A model generated the notes under the pieces. The model had not been told where the DNA came from. It saw only the letters and a list, made by a program, of their open reading frames with translations, and made no database searches. Positions 23,605 to 34,377 of a DNA stretch of 64,000 bases are shown one piece after another. The position numbers and the translations under genes are program-made. Within the stretch, counting starts at the first letter, position 1; each line of letters begins with the position of its first letter. The stretch is from Aspidapion aeneum. Lineage: Eukaryota > Arthropoda > Insecta > Coleoptera > Brentidae. Location of the stretch: the NCBI GenBank assembly GCA_963576565.1, contig CAUYVT010000094.1:1-64000 (forward strand), written 5' to 3'.

Positions 23605-23882
23605 AGGGACCTATTGCATTAAAGCCAGTCAATAATTGTGCCGGGCACTATTCTGACATTTTCGCAATAAAAGAACAGCTGACTTCTTTCAAAATTAGGC
23701 CTTTGTGTATTATAAGAGCCAACATTAATAGTGCCGCCACTATTAATGGAAAATAAACGACTGGATTTATAAATTCGACTTTGGTATGTCAATTTTAAAA
23801 GATCAACTGTCAGCTTTCAATGCGAATCTGTCAGAATAGTGCCCGGCACAATAAGTGCCTGGCACTATTGCAATAAGTCCCT
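23605..23882 (+). mobile_element. AGGGAC MITE family, copy 1 (278 bp)
   Basis: Flanked by AAT at 23602-23604 and 23883-23885. Starts AGGGACCTATTGCATTAAAGCC and ends with the reversed AATAAGTCCCT. Internal GTGCCGGGCACTATTCTGAC appears near both ends in opposite orientation. Two other copies in the window (48369-48646 and 51459-51725) are also flanked by 3-bp duplications. Confidence 0.88.
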
Positions 23883-26081
23883 AATACAAAAAACAAGGGA
23901 TTTTAGTCTTAGTAACCAGCTCAGGAAAGGAAAGACCTCGAGCAAGACTGTATTCCCGGCCGTTTTAACAAACAGTAAAAATAAAGAGCCCTCAAAAAGT
24001 TGGCGGCAAATTCAGTTGAAAAGGGTACACGAGAAGATTGGATTTTTAATAAACCAAAACATATTAACAAGACTTATTTTATAATAATTTTTAATGGGTT
24101 CAAAAAAACGTCATATAGAAATAGCGGTATATGATACCGGTAACAGCGTTAGTATAAGTTTTTGTGTTTGCCTCTCTGAGTGGGTACATGAAAAAAAACC
24201 TTTTAAACTGATGTAACTCGTAAACGAAATGATCGATGGCTGTTTCGTTTTATCCATTTATCAGGGAAAATACTACGAATTTACTTTTTTAGGTGAAATA
24301 AAGCAAATATTTACCTGTAGATAATCAGGTATTAAAACTAAAAGAAAAGTTTAGGCCTATTAAATATAGTATGTATTCCAGATACATTTACCTACTTATT
24401 TTATGGAGATTTATGTAAGAAATACAACTTTGGATAAATGTAAAAAAAGCAAAAACTAAAAATTGTCTTTATTATTATATATTTATTTATTGCTCGACAT
24501 TACAAAAACCCCTGTAAATATTCTGAACTCCTATAGAGCATCTGTAGCATTTTAACCAAAATTGTATTTCTTACATAGTTTTCGAAATCGAACTTTATCT
24601 GGGACACTCTGTATATTATCTCAGTGTTAAAAATTCATGGATAACGAAATTAGGAATAGTGCCAATTGAAATGGAGATGAAAAGTGACAATCAGGGATAA
24701 ATAGTGGCAGATCCGGCCTAAAAAGAAGTACAAAAAGTAGCATATAAAGCATATTTTTTCTTGGCGAATTGTAGAGGGTGACACCAGTTTTAAATAAAAG
24801 TTTCACTTTAGAAATACTATCGCAAGAACAAAGGGAACTATACCAATATCAACATTTTTATCAGAAAATTTCAAAAAATTAATTTGGAAAAGTATAAAAT
24901 TGTAATTATGCAACAGTTAAAATATCGAAATGCGGATTCGACTAGTTATAAAATTTTGGGCGCCAGGCGGCACCGTATTCAAAATTTTTAAAAATATGTT
25001 TTGTCGTCAAAATTGGATAATTTTGTCTACAAATCAAAAAAAGAACTAAGTCTCCAGCTCAAACCATTAAGAAGTTGTCAAAATCACGTGACCACCTGTC
25101 AATTTCACAGAAAAGTATCAAATATGTTTTTTGTAAGATTTTTGACGCTAAGTTTAAATATGTAACTGCGGGTTCGCTTATCTGTGCATAAATTATTTTT
25201 TCCCTTAATGGACCCATGCCATTGTCGTATTCCTATGGAACGAAAACATCAAATTATGTATGCCGCATATTTTTTGTTTTTTTCAGGAAATCTATTAACT
25301 TTACGACAAAAAGTATACTATACTTTTTTAAAGATAATTAAATTGTCTTTTAGCTGAGGTACATTTTAACCCCGTGGGGGTTCGTTTTACATAAAAAAAT
25401 TACCCTCAAAAATAAAATTGTAAATTACGCTTCGGCCATGTTTAAGCCGCCATATCTACCTCAGTATCAGTTTCTGTTTGAAACTAATAGCTGTTTCTTA
25501 TTTAGCTTGACACTCTTTTTCGTTCTGTATAGTTTTTTTAGTAACTTTCATGGCTTTGGTGAAAATATTAAAATTTTGTACCTGGGCGTAGGTATAGGCC
25601 AATTTAGTGGTTTTTTGAGTGTCACTCGAGAACCGCTTAATCTACAGCAAATATTAGACCCACCATGAATACATCTTAACAATCTGCATATTTTTTATAT
25701 TTTATATTTTTTTTGTAAAACCAGTAGTTTTCTCGAAAAAATCAAAAAACCTAAAAAAAAATAGCGTATTTGAGGAACTTACAGAATTTATAGTATAGAG
25801 ACAAATAAAAAACAAAGTATTGATAGTGATTTTGCGAGGCCATTATAGTAGAAGCTAATCACAATTTGTTTGGGTAAAATCGATGTAATAATAAAAAAGT
25901 TACGTACATTTGATTCAAACTCCTTTTCGCCATCTTTAAACAAAGATGGCGGGTTGTTTATGCAGGATTTTCGCAGGTTTCTCCATTTTTTTTGGGACAC
26001 GGTCTTATGACGAATCGATTAAAATATATGAGTATCGGTTTTTAATTCAAGCCCAAAATCCTGCTGGGCTCTTAGACTATA

Positions 26082-26259
26082 AATGAACCGACACACTTGT
26101 AGCAATTATTTTTATAGGCCCTTTCCCAGTACAAATATATTTAAGACGTACGTGGTGCGAATACTACCTGCGGTCGGTATAGTGGAATTTGAAAGGGTCT
26201 CAATTTTATTTATTTTGAAAATCTGTGATAAGCAAACAAAATAAGTATTTAAAATTTTA
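26082..26259. other. Short spacer
   Basis: Flank of the 4.9-kb element; AT-rich, nothing recognised. Confidence 0.4.
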
Positions 26260-26984
26260 CTACTTTAGTGTGAGCTATGGTTATAAAAAACTTGCTCCGA
26301 TTTCAAAATTTTTTATATATCTTTGCGTTTCAGATGAATTTTAAACTTTTTTGTTGCGTCGTCTGTCTGTCTGTCTGTCTGTAACGACCAACGCGCATAA
26401 CTCAAAAACCGCTTGCCCGATTTTAATTAGATTTGGTACCTAGGCTGGGTCTCGGGTCGGGATGATCGAAATGAACGAAATCCATCAATCACAAGCCAAA
26501 TAAAAGGGTGGGGGTAGGTTTCAAAAATTAGAGTTTATGTGAAAATATGGCGTGTGTGATATCAAATGAAAGGTAATTGAGTCTGGAGTTAGACAAAATA
26601 ATTTTGAGTTAAAAAAAGGGTGGGGATGGATTTCAAAAAATAGAGTCTAAGTGGAAATATGTCGTGTGTGATATCAAACGAAAGGTAATTGAGTCTGGAA
26701 TTAAACAAAATACATTTTAGTTTAAAAAAAGGGGGGGGGTAGATTTCATGTTAAAACATGACTTGTGTGGTATCAAACGAAAGGTAATTTATTCTGGAGT
26801 TGAATAAAATATCATAACAAAACATATCTTTTAAAAAAAAGCCAAGTACGCGAAAATGGCATTCCGTAAAAAGAATTGAGATAAAAGTAAAGCCAAGTTA
26901 TCCAATACAAATTTCAAAATGAAAGGTTCTTACTAGTTTGGAAATATTTTTTTAAACTTTGCTATAAATTTCCTTTTAAACGGT
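26260..26984 (+). repeat. CTGT-bearing dispersed repeat, copy 1
   Basis: Begins TAGTGTGAGCTATGG, then TTGCTCCGATTTCAAAATTT, a CTGT run (26363-26382), and TAACGACCAACGCGCATAAC. About three ~100-120-bp units follow, each with GGGTGGGGGTAG, GTGTGATATCAAACGAAAGG and TAATTGAGTCTGG. It matches 29659-30265 closely but lacks that copy's hairpin ends. 26840-26984 is AT-rich and otherwise blank. Confidence 0.8.
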
Positions 26985-29110
26985 GTGTAAAAAAGTAGGA
27001 TTATTTTTATCTATAACAATTTAGGGGCCTCCGTAAATTACATCAATTTTAAAAAATCACTAAACTTACCAAGTTTTATAAAATTTTCTCAAAAACTAAT
27101 CTTTTTAGGAAAAAAATTATTCCACACTTTATTGTAGAAAATAAAATTCCCTTTTTAACAGTGTATAAGTTAGTCCAATCAGACTAACAGCAAACCCTCC
27201 AGCGGCGTCCGTTTTTTGAGAAAATGTAAGAAAATTAGAAAAAATACATGTTTGTCACATGTTCTGCCCGATTATCTTAAAAAACCAAGCCCTCTATCAA
27301 AAATTGTGTCCTTCAGTCGATTATAGACAATAAAAATTCCTTTTAAACGCTGTACCACAAGGTATTATTTATCTTCAGAATAAAACGTCACAGGCGTCCG
27401 TAAATAAAATCAGTTTTTACAAATCACCAAACAAATTAATTTTGTTACAGGTTTTATCCAATTTTCTTAGAAAATAAACTTAATAAAAAAAAAGTGTTCT
27501 TAACTTTATTGTAGAAGATAAAATTGCCTTTCTAACTGTATAAGTTAGTAGGGTTTGATTGATGACAAACTCTCCAGCGACGTAAATAAAAACATTTTTG
27601 TCACATATTTCACCCGATTTTCCAAAAAACCAAGCTTTTTATCAAAAAATTTCTCTTATACTTGATTGTATTGTTATTTTCTTTTAAACGATGTATAATA
27701 AGGTATAAAAAGTTTAATTTTTAAAACTTTGGAGACGTCCGTAAATTAAATCAATGTTTAAAAATCACCAAATAAATTAATTTTTGTTCGATTTTTTTAA
27801 GATCCTTAAAATTCGAATCAGTGGCGATAGTAGGCCATCCCCCCCTCATCCATCCAACCGTACCTACAAAATTATGGCGCAGGATATGGAGAAAAGGTGA
27901 GTAGGAGGGATCACCTTTGCTACTAGAGCATATTTTTTCGGGGCGAGTTTCATTTTTTTTATGGAGGGGGGATGGGAGGGAAGGTTGGGAGGTACGAGGG
28001 GTGCAAAGACTATCAATGCAGATGGCGGCTATAGTAGTGTTACATTTGGTAATTTTTAAAATCTTATTTTATATACGGATGCCCGGACGCCCCTGAAGTT
28101 TTAAAAATGAAATTAATTTTTCACCAAATTATACATCATTGAAAAGGAAATTTTACTTTCTACAAATCAGCTATGAGGCATATTTCTCATAAAAAGGTTA
28201 GTTTTTTTTGGAAAATCGGGTGAAACATGTGACAAAAATGTTTTTTTTTATATGACCTGTATATACGAAAGCGGCTGGAGAGTTTGTCATTAACCAAACG
28301 TCAAACATATTTATCCAGTTGGGCTTAGTTTCTGAGGAAATTGGAAAAAACCTGTACAAAAATTAATTTGTTTGGTGATATGTAAAAATTGATTTTATTT
28401 ACGGACGCCTGTGAAGTTTTAATTTAAAGCTAAATCTTAATTTGTGATAAAGCATTTAAAAGAAAATTTCATTGCCTACAATCGACTACGGAACATGATT
28501 TTGGTTAGAAGGCATGATTTTTAAGATAATCGGGTAAAACGTGTAACAAACATGTAGGTTTTAATTTTTTTTTACATTTTCTTGTAGTTTGATATTAGTC
28601 TGACCGCACTAGCTTATACCAATGAATACACAACTCTTGTGTATTCATTGCTTATACACTATTAAAAAGATAATTTAATTTTCTACAATAAAGTGTAAAA
28701 TATTTTTTTCCCAAAAAGCTTAGTTTTTGAGAAAATTGAACAAAACTTGTAAAGAAGTTTAGTAATTTTTCAAAATTCATGTAATTTACGGACGACCCTA
28801 AATTGTTATAAATAAAAATAATCTTACCTTTCTATACATCATTTTAAAGGAAATTTCATTGTCTACAATTGCCTATAGGACACAATTTTTGATAAAGAGC
28901 GTAGTTTTCAAGAAAAATGGGTAAATCTTGTAATAAACATGTTTCTTTTTTGAATTTTTTACATCACCTCAATAAACGGACGCCGCTGAAGAGTTTATCA
29001 TTGGTCGTACCCCACTGACTAATACATCGTTGAAAAGCAAATTTTATTGTTTATAATTAAGGTAATTGCATATTTTTCCCTAAGAAGCTTAGTTTTTGAC
29101 ACAATTTGAA
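26985..29110. mobile_element. Foldback element with internally repeated arms
   Basis: The left arm (26985 to ~27835) holds about two ~400-bp tandem units, each with CGTCCGTAAAT, CACCAAA, a TTTTATC.AATTTTCT segment and TTTAAACG.TGTA. The right arm (~28070-29110) carries the reverse complement of the same series (for example TTTTCTACAATAAAGTGTA against TACACTTTATTGTAGAAAA). The centre (27836-28069) is unique and has C-rich and G-rich runs. No protein frame. Like the 18.8-kb element this is FB-shaped, but its ends and duplications were not resolved. Confidence 0.75.
28613..28657. repeat. 31-bp perfect hairpin flanked by 7-bp direct repeats
   Basis: CAATGAATACACAA, spacer CTC, then the exact reverse complement (28620-28650) lies between CTTATAC at 28613-28619 and 28651-28657. 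The matching place in the other arm (about 27164-27174) has a single undivided copy and no hairpin, so this is a small insertion. Confidence 0.85.
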
Positions 29111-29278
29111 GAAAACCTCAAAATCTCAGGTTTTGGGAGGTCTGGGGGTTTTTGCAGCCAACATTTAACAAACTAATAAAATTTTAGATTTAGGTTAGAT
29201 TTTACACATTTTTGATTAATTTCTCTGTCATTGTGGCACTAAGGCGTAAACTTTTTCAGAAATTCAAACACGACTATA

Positions 29279-29620
29279 AGAGAAGGGGGGAAAAAATTGG
29301 ACCAAAACCTGGCTTGGCAACATCCAGATCGTTAATCTGTGACCTTTGTCAGCTAGAATACAGAAGAGTCTGAGGCTAGAATCCATTGTCAAACTGCGGT
29401 CCTCATATTTTGCATACTCAACTACCTACAGCGTCTGCACTAAATTGCCAGCATTCACATTGTTTAAGGCAGGTTGTAGTATAGTAGAGGATACTTTCAT
29501 AGATTTTAAATTTCTGAGCATACCTTCAACTGCGTTTGAAGTAGCCCATTGAAATGATGTGTAGATGCCACCACAGTAAACAGACCGTAGATCGGTAGTA
29601 CGGAAACTGCCTTGTAATTT
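29279..29620 (-). pseudogene. Unrecognised coding remnant, minus strand
   Basis: Reading down from 29620 the frame is open for about 64 codons: KLQGSFRTTDLRSVYCGG, then IYTSFQWATSNAVEGMLRNL and QPALNNVNAGNLVQTL, to a TAG at 29426-29428. Beyond it the same frame stays open (YAKYEDRSLTMDSSLRLF, CILADKGHRLTIWMLPS) to about 29279. Composition and continuity look like real coding rather than chance. The upstream end is cut at the border of the 29621-30308 element, so the gene or element was interrupted there. No family is recognised. Confidence 0.4.
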
Positions 29621-29759
29621 TAGCTCACACTACTACTATACTATAGTAGTGTGAGCTATAGTGATCCTAATTTTTTCGAGAAAAAAAAAGTTGCTCCGAT
29701 TTCAAAATTTTTTATATATCTTTGCGTTTCAGATGATTTTGAAACTTTTTTGTTTCGCC

Positions 29760-29793
<34 letters not shown>

Positions 29794-30308
29794 AACGACC
29801 AACGCGCATAACTCAAAAACCGCTTGCCCGATTTTAATGAAATTTGGTACCTACGCTGGGTTTTGGGTCGAGATGGTCCCATTTAAAAATCAACAAAATC
29901 CACCAAACACAAGCCAAATAAAAGGGTGGGGGTATATTTCAAAAATTAGAGTTTATGTAAAAATATGGCATGTGTGATATCAAACGAAAGGTAATTGCGT
30001 CTGGAGTTAAATAAAATACATTTTACTTTTAAAAAAAGGGTGGGGGTAAATTAAAAAATTAGTGTTTATGTGGAAATATGGCATGTATTATATCAAACGA
30101 AAGGTAATTGAGTCTGGAGTTAAACAAAATACATTTTAGTTTTAAAAAAAAGGTGGGGGTAGATTTGAAAAATTAAAGTTTAAGTCAAAACATGGCTTGT
30201 GTGGTATCAAACGAACGGTAATTGAGTCTGGAGTTCAATAAAATATATTTCAGTTTTTAGTTATATAAGCTCACACGTACACTATAACTATAGTACCTAG
30301 TGTGAGCT
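29621..30308 (+). mobile_element. CTGT-bearing element with hairpin ends, copy 2
   Basis: A hairpin opens it (29621-29658: TAGCTCACACTACTA ... TAGTAGTGTGAGCTA) and another closes it (30268-30308, AGCTCACAC ... GTGTGAGCT). Between are TTGCTCCGATTTC, a CTGT run (29760-29793), TAACGACCAACGCGCATAAC and three ~116-120-bp units with GTGATATCAAACGAAAGG and TAATTGAGTCTGG. There is no credible protein. Matching hairpins at both ends suggest a self-contained element. It interrupts the coding remnant at 29279-29620. Confidence 0.7.
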
Positions 30309-30470
30309 TAGGTGCCCATAGATTGGCAGAGTATTTTATAACTGTTTTTAGTTTTGGTCAGCGCCCTCTAAGAGCTGGCCGGTCGAACTACACTTAGTGC
30401 GGTTGAGCGTAATTTTTTGGAGCACTTTTAGTGCAGGGGATGAGCGTTATTTCTATGAGTCTTTTAAACC

Positions 30471-30599
30471 GACTGTCCCGAGAGCATATTATCCGCGCGG
30501 ATTTTTTTTCTCGGGCTTTGATTGGTTGAAATTTTTAAATCAACCAACCAGAGCCTGGGAAAGGATAAATCCGCGCCGCTTATATGCTCTATGGACAAC
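30471..30599. mobile_element. Palindromic MITE, copy 1 (~130 bp)
   Basis: Almost wholly self-complementary: GAGCATATTATCCGCGCGG, CTCGGGCTTTGATTGGTTGA, AAATTTTTAAAT, then the reverse series. Copies occur at 51299-51390 and 51749-51880. Such a fold would form a long hairpin if transcribed. Confidence 0.8.
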
Positions 30600-31004
30600 C
30601 AGCATTTATGTGTGAGCTAATGCGGACGAACTCAAACCGATCAACTGCGCATGTGTCACTCGCTTGTTTTGGAAATTCGTTTCTCTTGAGCCGAAAGGAA
30701 CAATAAAGAGAATAAAGTAAAAAAGAGAGTAGCACATGCGTAGTTGAAAAAAACCGGTTTCAGTTCCGAAATTTTTCCACCAGTAAGCTGATTGTCATTA
30801 AAAATAGGATTGAATAAAAAGTATTTTTTCTTAGCATAGTAAGTATATTATAAAAAGATATATATGAAACACATTAATGATTACTAACAAAAATATAAAG
30901 GGTGCAAGCCTAGTTATTCTGTGATTAAACTTACTAACTTAAAAGAGTCATTAAATAATATTAAAACATTAATATAATCTTGATATTTAAAATACCCTAG
31001 AAAG
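30600..31004. other. No gene seen
   Basis: Mixed sequence; nothing recognised beyond short A-rich runs. Confidence 0.4.
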
Positions 31005-31724
31005 CCGTGGCGTAGCCAGGGGGGGGGGTTTGGGGGTCAAAACTCCCCCCGTTGGCCAATGAGAGTACTAATAGCAATAGAAAAATATAACTTTTCAATT
31101 GTAGAAAATAATATAAGTACTTATAGATATAGATACAATACAATACAATTTATGAAAAAAAACTTGGGTTGAAGACAATTTGAATTACCAAGTTTTACTC
31201 TATTATACCTATTGGTGAAGGCGCAAGAAAGCTATAAGGAAAAGCTTTTCACAGAGAGGCCAATTTAACTATTTTTAATTTTTTTCCAAAATATTAGTTT
31301 AATAATACATAAAATCTGTCTTTTTGCTTTCATGAAAAGTTATGGAAAACTCGGGAAATTTTCGAAAAATTCGAAAAATAACAAAACTCGGAAAATTTTC
31401 GGAAAACTCTGAAAATCTTCGGGAAAACTCTGGAAATATTCGGAAAAACCCGTGATAAACCCGGAAAATTTTTAAAAAGCTCAGGAAATGATCGGGAAAA
31501 CTTGGAAAACTCTGGAAATATTCAGAAAAAACTCGGGAAATAATCGGAAAAACTAGGAAAAAGTGTTTATCAGAAAATTTTAAAAAAATTTAGGAAAACT
31601 CGGGAGATGTTTGGGAAACCTAGTTAAAAACTGGGAAAAACTAGGAAAATTTTTGGAAAAACTCGGAAAATGGTTGAGGTGGCATGGCAAAACCCCCCAT
31701 TGCCAGTTTCTAGCTACGCCACTG
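31005..31724. mobile_element. hAT-like nonautonomous element with a minisatellite core
   Basis: The left end CCGTGGCGTAGCCAG and right end CTAGCTACGCCACTG are imperfect inverted repeats of the CAGTGGCGTAGC type seen in hAT MITEs. The flanks TAGAAAG and TAAAAAG are a possible decayed duplication. The core (31340-31675) is a degenerate ~20-bp series of CTCGGAAAATTTTCGGAAAA-like units. No transposase frame. Confidence 0.65.
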
Positions 31725-32504
31725 TAAAAAGTAGTGCCCATTTGATCCCAATGCGAAAAAAAAGATAAAATTTGTTAAGGGATTTAAATCACACTTCTTT
31801 TGTAAGTAACAAAGAAATTGTTGACATTACATCATACCTTCTGCTTGAATAAACAGTTATATTTAAACAAAAGAGTCTTATAAAACTAAAAAAGTCCAAA
31901 AAAAGTCTATAAATTCACTGAAAAAACACAAATTAACAAAAAAAGCTTCGAAGAGAACTTCCACACAAGAACAAAGAGTACGAAAAATTAAAATGGCGAT
32001 AGGTCGCTAGGCGGCTGACACCCTGTCAAAAATATCAAAGTACAGAAATCTGTAATTTTGGACGCCCTCTAATAGCTGGCCCATTTTTCATTAGTTTTTG
32101 GCGGGAAAGTCCGAGTGTCTATACTATCGCTTTGCGGTCCGTGTACTGTTGATGCCACCATATGCAGTGGCGACTGCTGGCTGTGTGTTCAATTGGTCTT
32201 ATTGAAGTGAAGAATTCATGTTCTTCTAATATATGATGTAACTTTATAATACTTTCCGTGGTTAGTTTGGATAATCGATATTTTTCGTGTAACGCGATAA
32301 CCTATCTAAAAAAATCCAATTTGCGCGCATTCCTTCATATTAGCTTTCTTCCGCTTGCATTTTTTCTCAATGCGCCTAATTTAATATATAATTGTTGATT
32401 TCGTATTTTGCTTTTTTTTATACCTTTTTGGGATTTTTCTACCCTTTTGTCATAAAAAACTAAAAATTTAGATAAACTCAAGTATATGTCATATTAATCG
32501 TAGC
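31725..32504. other. No gene seen
   Basis: Contains TTTTGGACGCCCTCTAATAG (32056-32075), which resembles 30343-30369, suggesting an old dispersed repeat. Otherwise blank. Confidence 0.4.
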
Positions 32505-32875
32505 CGCAAGCCTGTAAAGCGTAAGGACACTCATCGTAAAGGCAAGCCTTATAGGAAGCGAAGCCAACGTCAGGCTTTTAATTTTTGGGTTATTGTTTTT
32601 GACATGTTTTCCTCGGTTTTATTTTAAAGATGTTGTTTTACACAGTATGAAGGTTCCTAAACTATATATACTTATATAATTAGAATTAAAAAGTTATGCT
32701 GCAAACTATCAAAACCTCATTTTTAAAATAAGAACGAGCCGCCAATGCGAATCCGAGGAACATGTCAAAAAATATAACCGAAAAAAGAAAATCAAAGTCA
32801 GGCTTCGCTAGCTGTAAAGCTTGCTTTACGATGAGTGACCTTAGTAAAGCGAGGATACGATTGACAGGCTTTGGC
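32505..32875. repeat. Inverted repeat with ~115-bp arms
   Basis: 32505-32620 and 32755-32875 are reverse complements: both hold CTCATCGTAAAG, GCGAAGCC, a TCAGGCTT block and CATGTT.TCCTCGG. AT-rich loop. Probably a MITE; ends and duplication not resolved. Confidence 0.7.
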
Positions 32876-33479
32876 AGGCCAAATCAGCGAAAGGCAAACT
32901 TTTATTGTTATTTTTGGCATAAAAGCAAATAGGGTTTTGAAGGGTAAGCTTTTTTTTGGTTTCGTTTTCAATACATAAGTACTGTAATGCCTTACGTATA
33001 AAACTATTAACGATTTAAGAATATTTTATAGGCGAACAAAAATGTGGAAAGGATAAAAGGGTTATTTTTTATTTTATTTATTTATTTTATAGATGCCAAA
33101 AATTTTAACGAGTGTAGCGAGGACTACGATTTATCGAGGGATAAAAAGGCAGCTATTTTTCGCACTTTTGATCTCTTTTTAGAGATTTTCTTTTTTGTTC
33201 GAGTTTTTAGGTTTTAACTTTATTTTTAGGATGTTGTACTGATCTGTCACTTGCCATCCCTGATTTTTACTTTTTATTCCTATTTCGTCCCTGATTTGTA
33301 ACTTCTTATCCCGTGCGAAGTGCGAAAGATATTAAAACTGCTCTATAAGTCAATACAAAAACTTATCATAAACTGATAATTTCTAAATGATCAAAAGTAA
33401 TAGATTTATATAAGTTTTATATTTAGAAACAAAGCGTAGTGAAATTTTTTTAAAGAGAAAACCAGAATTGGTTTAAATT
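32876..33479. other. No gene seen
   Basis: AT-rich; no motif or repeat partner recognised. Confidence 0.4.
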
Positions 33480-34140
33480 TTTGATACATATCGGTTCATA
33501 AATAAGAAAGTCTGCCATTTTGGATCTGCCATTTTATTTTATTTTTATGTTTGAGGATAAAACTGTATTCAGTGATCTTAAGCACTGCAAACTTTCACGT
33601 TTGGGACAAATCGATTTCAAAATAAAAAATCTGCCATTTTGGATCCGCCATTTTGAATTTTTTTATGAGTTTGAGTAAAAAATCATAATCAGCGACTTGA
33701 AGCACGGCCTAGTTCCATATTTGACACATATCGGTTCATAAATAAGAAAGTCCGCCATTTTGGATCCGCCATTTAAATTTTTTTATGTTTGGGGATAAAA
33801 TCCGCCATTCTTCTAATCAACAACAACAACTAAAATGTAAATTGTATTGTTACCAGAACACTGCACCTACCGAATTTTAATACTCGAAACCAAGTTTAAA
33901 GAAAATTTCGTAAAGGATTTTTTAAAGATGTTTTTGTATAAATAATAATATATCTATTTTGTTTTACATCTGCACATTTTATCAAAAAAAAATAAAAAAT
34001 TCTGGCGCCGAGTTGGCCCGGCGACCAGTTGCCGGCGCCGAGTTGGAGGCGTCCAGATGGCGGCACCTGGTTGTCCCATTGCGTACCTTGTATGACATAA
34101 AACAGACATGTTCTGCCGCTGGCGCGGTGAAGGGATTCCA
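33480..34140 (-). repeat. AAAATGGCGGA-type repeats and GC minisatellite, right-arm copy
   Basis: Reads on the minus strand in the same order as 12985-13400: GC minisatellite (34080-34010, CGCCGGGCCAACTCGGCG), TTGATAAAATGTGCAGATG (33988-33970), then AAAATGGCGGATCC units down to 33480. It is the mirror partner of 16861-18420. Confidence 0.75.
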
Positions 34141-34377
34141 ATATACACAAAAGAACAAACGGTATCTTTTAAAACTCGTGGCGTCCTACAATTCCTAGAG
34201 GATAGTACGTCAGCTGTAATGGAAAAACGACATTACAAATTAAACTTGTCTGCCAATAAATATGCTAATTTTCCCTATCAACAACATGGCCCACAATGGT
34301 TCGATGTGTGAAAGGAAGTACTTATGTACTTGTACTCCTCCACGGCGCCTACGGTACAAACTATCACATTAAATATT
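34141..34377. other. Spacer between minisatellite and array
   Basis: Open for a short stretch on the plus strand, but no motif supports coding. Confidence 0.35.

Larger units (their letters stand above)
21178..26081. mobile_element. 4.9-kb element with ~1.1-kb inverted arms
   Basis: 21178-22600 (less a 336-bp insertion) is the reverse complement of 24985-26081. Shared blocks include ATGGCGAAAAGGAGTTTGAA, GTGATTAGCTTCTACTATAA, GGTGGTCACGTGATTTTGGC and the tips TAAGAGCCC/GGGCTCTTA. The loop (22600-24985) carries a smaller TIR element and a MITE and no transposase frame. Short open frames within are not convincing genes. Target duplications were not resolved, so the superfamily is open. Confidence 0.8.

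Noticed and set aside
29651..29977. 108-aa plus-strand frame with Leu-Ser-Val-Cys repeats
   Set aside because: Driven by the CTGT run of a dispersed repeat that has hairpin ends and no protein motif.
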